Shown here piece after piece: positions 4,572 through 5,581 of a DNA stretch of 5,581 bases (its first letter is position 1; the number at the start of each line of letters is the position of its first letter). A model generated the notes under the pieces. That model was not told the DNA's origin. It was given only the letters and a program-made list of their open reading frames with translations, and did no database searches. This DNA comes from Reyranella sp. GTDB taxonomy: Bacteria; Pseudomonadota; Alphaproteobacteria; Reyranellales; Reyranellaceae. The stretch spans positions 1 through 5,581 of the forward strand of contig JADHLS010000422.1 of assembly GCA_016780605.1 (NCBI GenBank), in the 5' to 3' direction. Made by a program: the position numbers and the translations under genes.

Positions 4572-5581
4572 TGAAAGGATGTGTTGCCGGACGACCAGGA
4601 TTCAAGCTCCGCCATCAGTCGCTTTGCCTTGCCGATCTGCTCGCGGCGAACCCGGTCCCAGCTATCCATGGTGGCGGCGTTGCTTTCCAGCCGGTGCTTC
4701 CACCGCTCCGGCAACAGCTCGCCGAGAATGATGGCGCACCAGCGCAGGCCGTAGAGCGGCATCAGTGCCGGAAGGCGATGCACTTCGGCATGACGGCTGA
4801 AGTGGGACAGCATGGCTTGGCGATAGGCCGCCTTCTGCCGGTCGCTGAGCTGCATGCCGGGATGCATGACGAAGTTGGCGATGCTGGTCAGCGGATCGTC
4901 CCAGCCGAAATATTCGAAATCGAGAAAGCAGAGCTTGCCGTCGGGCGCCCGGAGCGCATTGTGCGCGCCCATGTCGGAAGGGATGAGGGTGCGGAACCGC
5001 GGCGCAAGGTCCTCGCCGAGATCGAATCCGAGCTGGCGGTATGACTTCGCCGCGCCGGCCTCGAAGCGCCGGAGCGACGGCACCAGCACGTCGTCGAAGA
5101 ACGGCGCGAACTCGGGCACGTCGTGCTTGACGGCTGCCAGCCTGGCATAGCGCCGCTCGATCTGGGCAAGGATCCGCGGCCCCGACAGGCAGGCTTCGGC
5201 CGCCTCGCCGATCTCAGCCCGCGCCTGGTCGTCGATACCGCGATCGAGCGCGATCTGGAAGCTGGCGAACTCCGCAATGTCGCCGTCAGCGACCGCCTCC
5301 ACCGCTTCACCCTCGATCCAGGTCAGCAGCGCAAAACGTTGCTCGGACGCCACCGCCACGACCTGCGGCGTGCGGCCGATGCCCTTGCGCTCGAAAAAAC
5401 GCAAGGCGTTGACCTCCGCTTCCAGCCGGTTGCGGTTGTCGGTCGCCGGATACTTCTTCAGGGCGTAGCGCGCGGTCCCCGCATCGACGCGGAAGATGCG
5501 GCTGGTGCCGCCTCGCCGGATCTCGGAGATCGACCGCACCGGCGCCGCGCACAGCGTGCGGGCGACATCTTGGATGTCGTC
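4568..5581 (-). CDS. APH/choline-kinase-like phosphotransferase (start lies beyond right edge)
   Basis: The frame is open through the right edge. A GTG at 5539 would put the start only 8 residues before the glycine loop, while the 14 codons upstream (DDIQDVARTLCAAP) read as a plausible helix, so the true start is probably outside. Numbering from that GTG, seen: Gly-rich loop RRGGTSRIFRV (8-18), likely ATP-binding Lys28 in YALKKY, helix Glu42, hinge LLTWIEGE (71-78), catalytic loop PSDMGAHN (187-194) with Asp189 and Asn194, and metal-binding Asp207 in FLDFEYFGWDDP (205-216), followed by MHPGM. These are the landmarks of the aminoglycoside-phosphotransferase/choline-kinase fold. Ser188-Asp189 and His193 stand where many relatives have HGD and a different residue. 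The role would be ATP-dependent phosphorylation of a small hydroxylated compound. It is unlikely to be a resistance gene, since it sits upstream of and overlaps (GTGA, 4568-4571) the oxygenase in a polysaccharide locus. Similar proteins occur in glycan clusters, to my recollection, without a known substrate. Confidence 0.82.
   Translation of the reverse strand, partial: DDIQDVARTLCAAPVRSISEIRRGGTSRIFRVDAGTARYALKKYPATDNRNRLEAEVNALRFFERKGIGRTPQVVAVASEQRFALLTWIEGEAVEAVADGDIAEFASFQIALDRGIDDQARAEIGEAAEACLSGPRILAQIERRYARLAAVKHDVPEFAPFFDDVLVPSLRRFEAGAAKSYRQLGFDLGEDLAPRFRTLIPSDMGAHNALRAPDGKLCFLDFEYFGWDDPLTSIANFVMHPGMQLSDRQKAAYRQAMLSHFSRHAEVHRLPALMPLYGLRWCAIILGELLPERWKHRLESNAATMDSWDRVRREQIGKAKRLMAELESWSSGNTSFQ

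Noticed and set aside
4009..4605. A minus-strand open frame of 198 codons inside and beyond the oxygenase gene
   Set aside because: It is shifted against the oxygenase frame, which carries the HxD, distal His and Arg motifs; its product is Arg/Pro-rich low-complexity sequence.
4568..5581. Aminoglycoside resistance gene
   Set aside because: The fold matches, but the catalytic loop differs from known resistance enzymes and the gene is coupled to an oxygenase in a glycan locus with no mobile element nearby.

Overview
The window is GC-rich, with most third codon positions G or C. Its genes look like those of a high-GC proteobacterium, most plausibly an alphaproteobacterium (Rhizobiales or Rhodospirillales type). 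That placement is inferred from composition and protein character only; there is no rRNA or other marker. The content is a surface-polysaccharide locus (O-antigen or capsule) built around an ABC-type exporter.

Layout from left to right: (1) Positions 1-452, minus strand: the N-terminal 150 codons of a GT2-like glycosyltransferase that runs off the left edge. (2) Positions 475-1608, minus strand: a tetratricopeptide-repeat (TPR) protein with an NlpI-like C-terminal end, 22 bp upstream of the glycosyltransferase and probably co-transcribed with it. (3) Positions 1609-1927: a divergent intergenic region of about 320 bp with a relatively AT-rich island, two small dyads, and a 56-codon open frame whose stop overlaps the next start as ATGA. 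(4) Positions 1928-3689, plus strand: an exporter permease (Wzm/KpsM type) and its ATPase (Wzt/KpsT type), overlapping by 11 bp. (5) Positions 3702-5581, minus strand and convergent with the exporter: a phytanoyl-CoA-dioxygenase-like Fe(II)/2-oxoglutarate oxygenase, preceded by an aminoglycoside-phosphotransferase/choline-kinase-like phosphotransferase that enters from the right edge. These two overlap by GTGA.

How they may work together (inference): the glycosyltransferase assembles, and the TPR protein may scaffold, a lipid-linked glycan at the cytoplasmic face. Wzm/Wzt flips it across the inner membrane. The Wzt here ends after its nucleotide-binding domain and lacks the C-terminal glycan-recognition domain of some Wzt proteins, so export is probably not gated by a capped chain end bound by Wzt itself. 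The coupled kinase and oxygenase may make or modify an unusual substituent or precursor of the glycan. That pair, whose substrate cannot be read from the sequence, is the most likely place for undescribed chemistry. Nothing in the window suggests mobile elements, CRISPR arrays, tRNA or rRNA genes.
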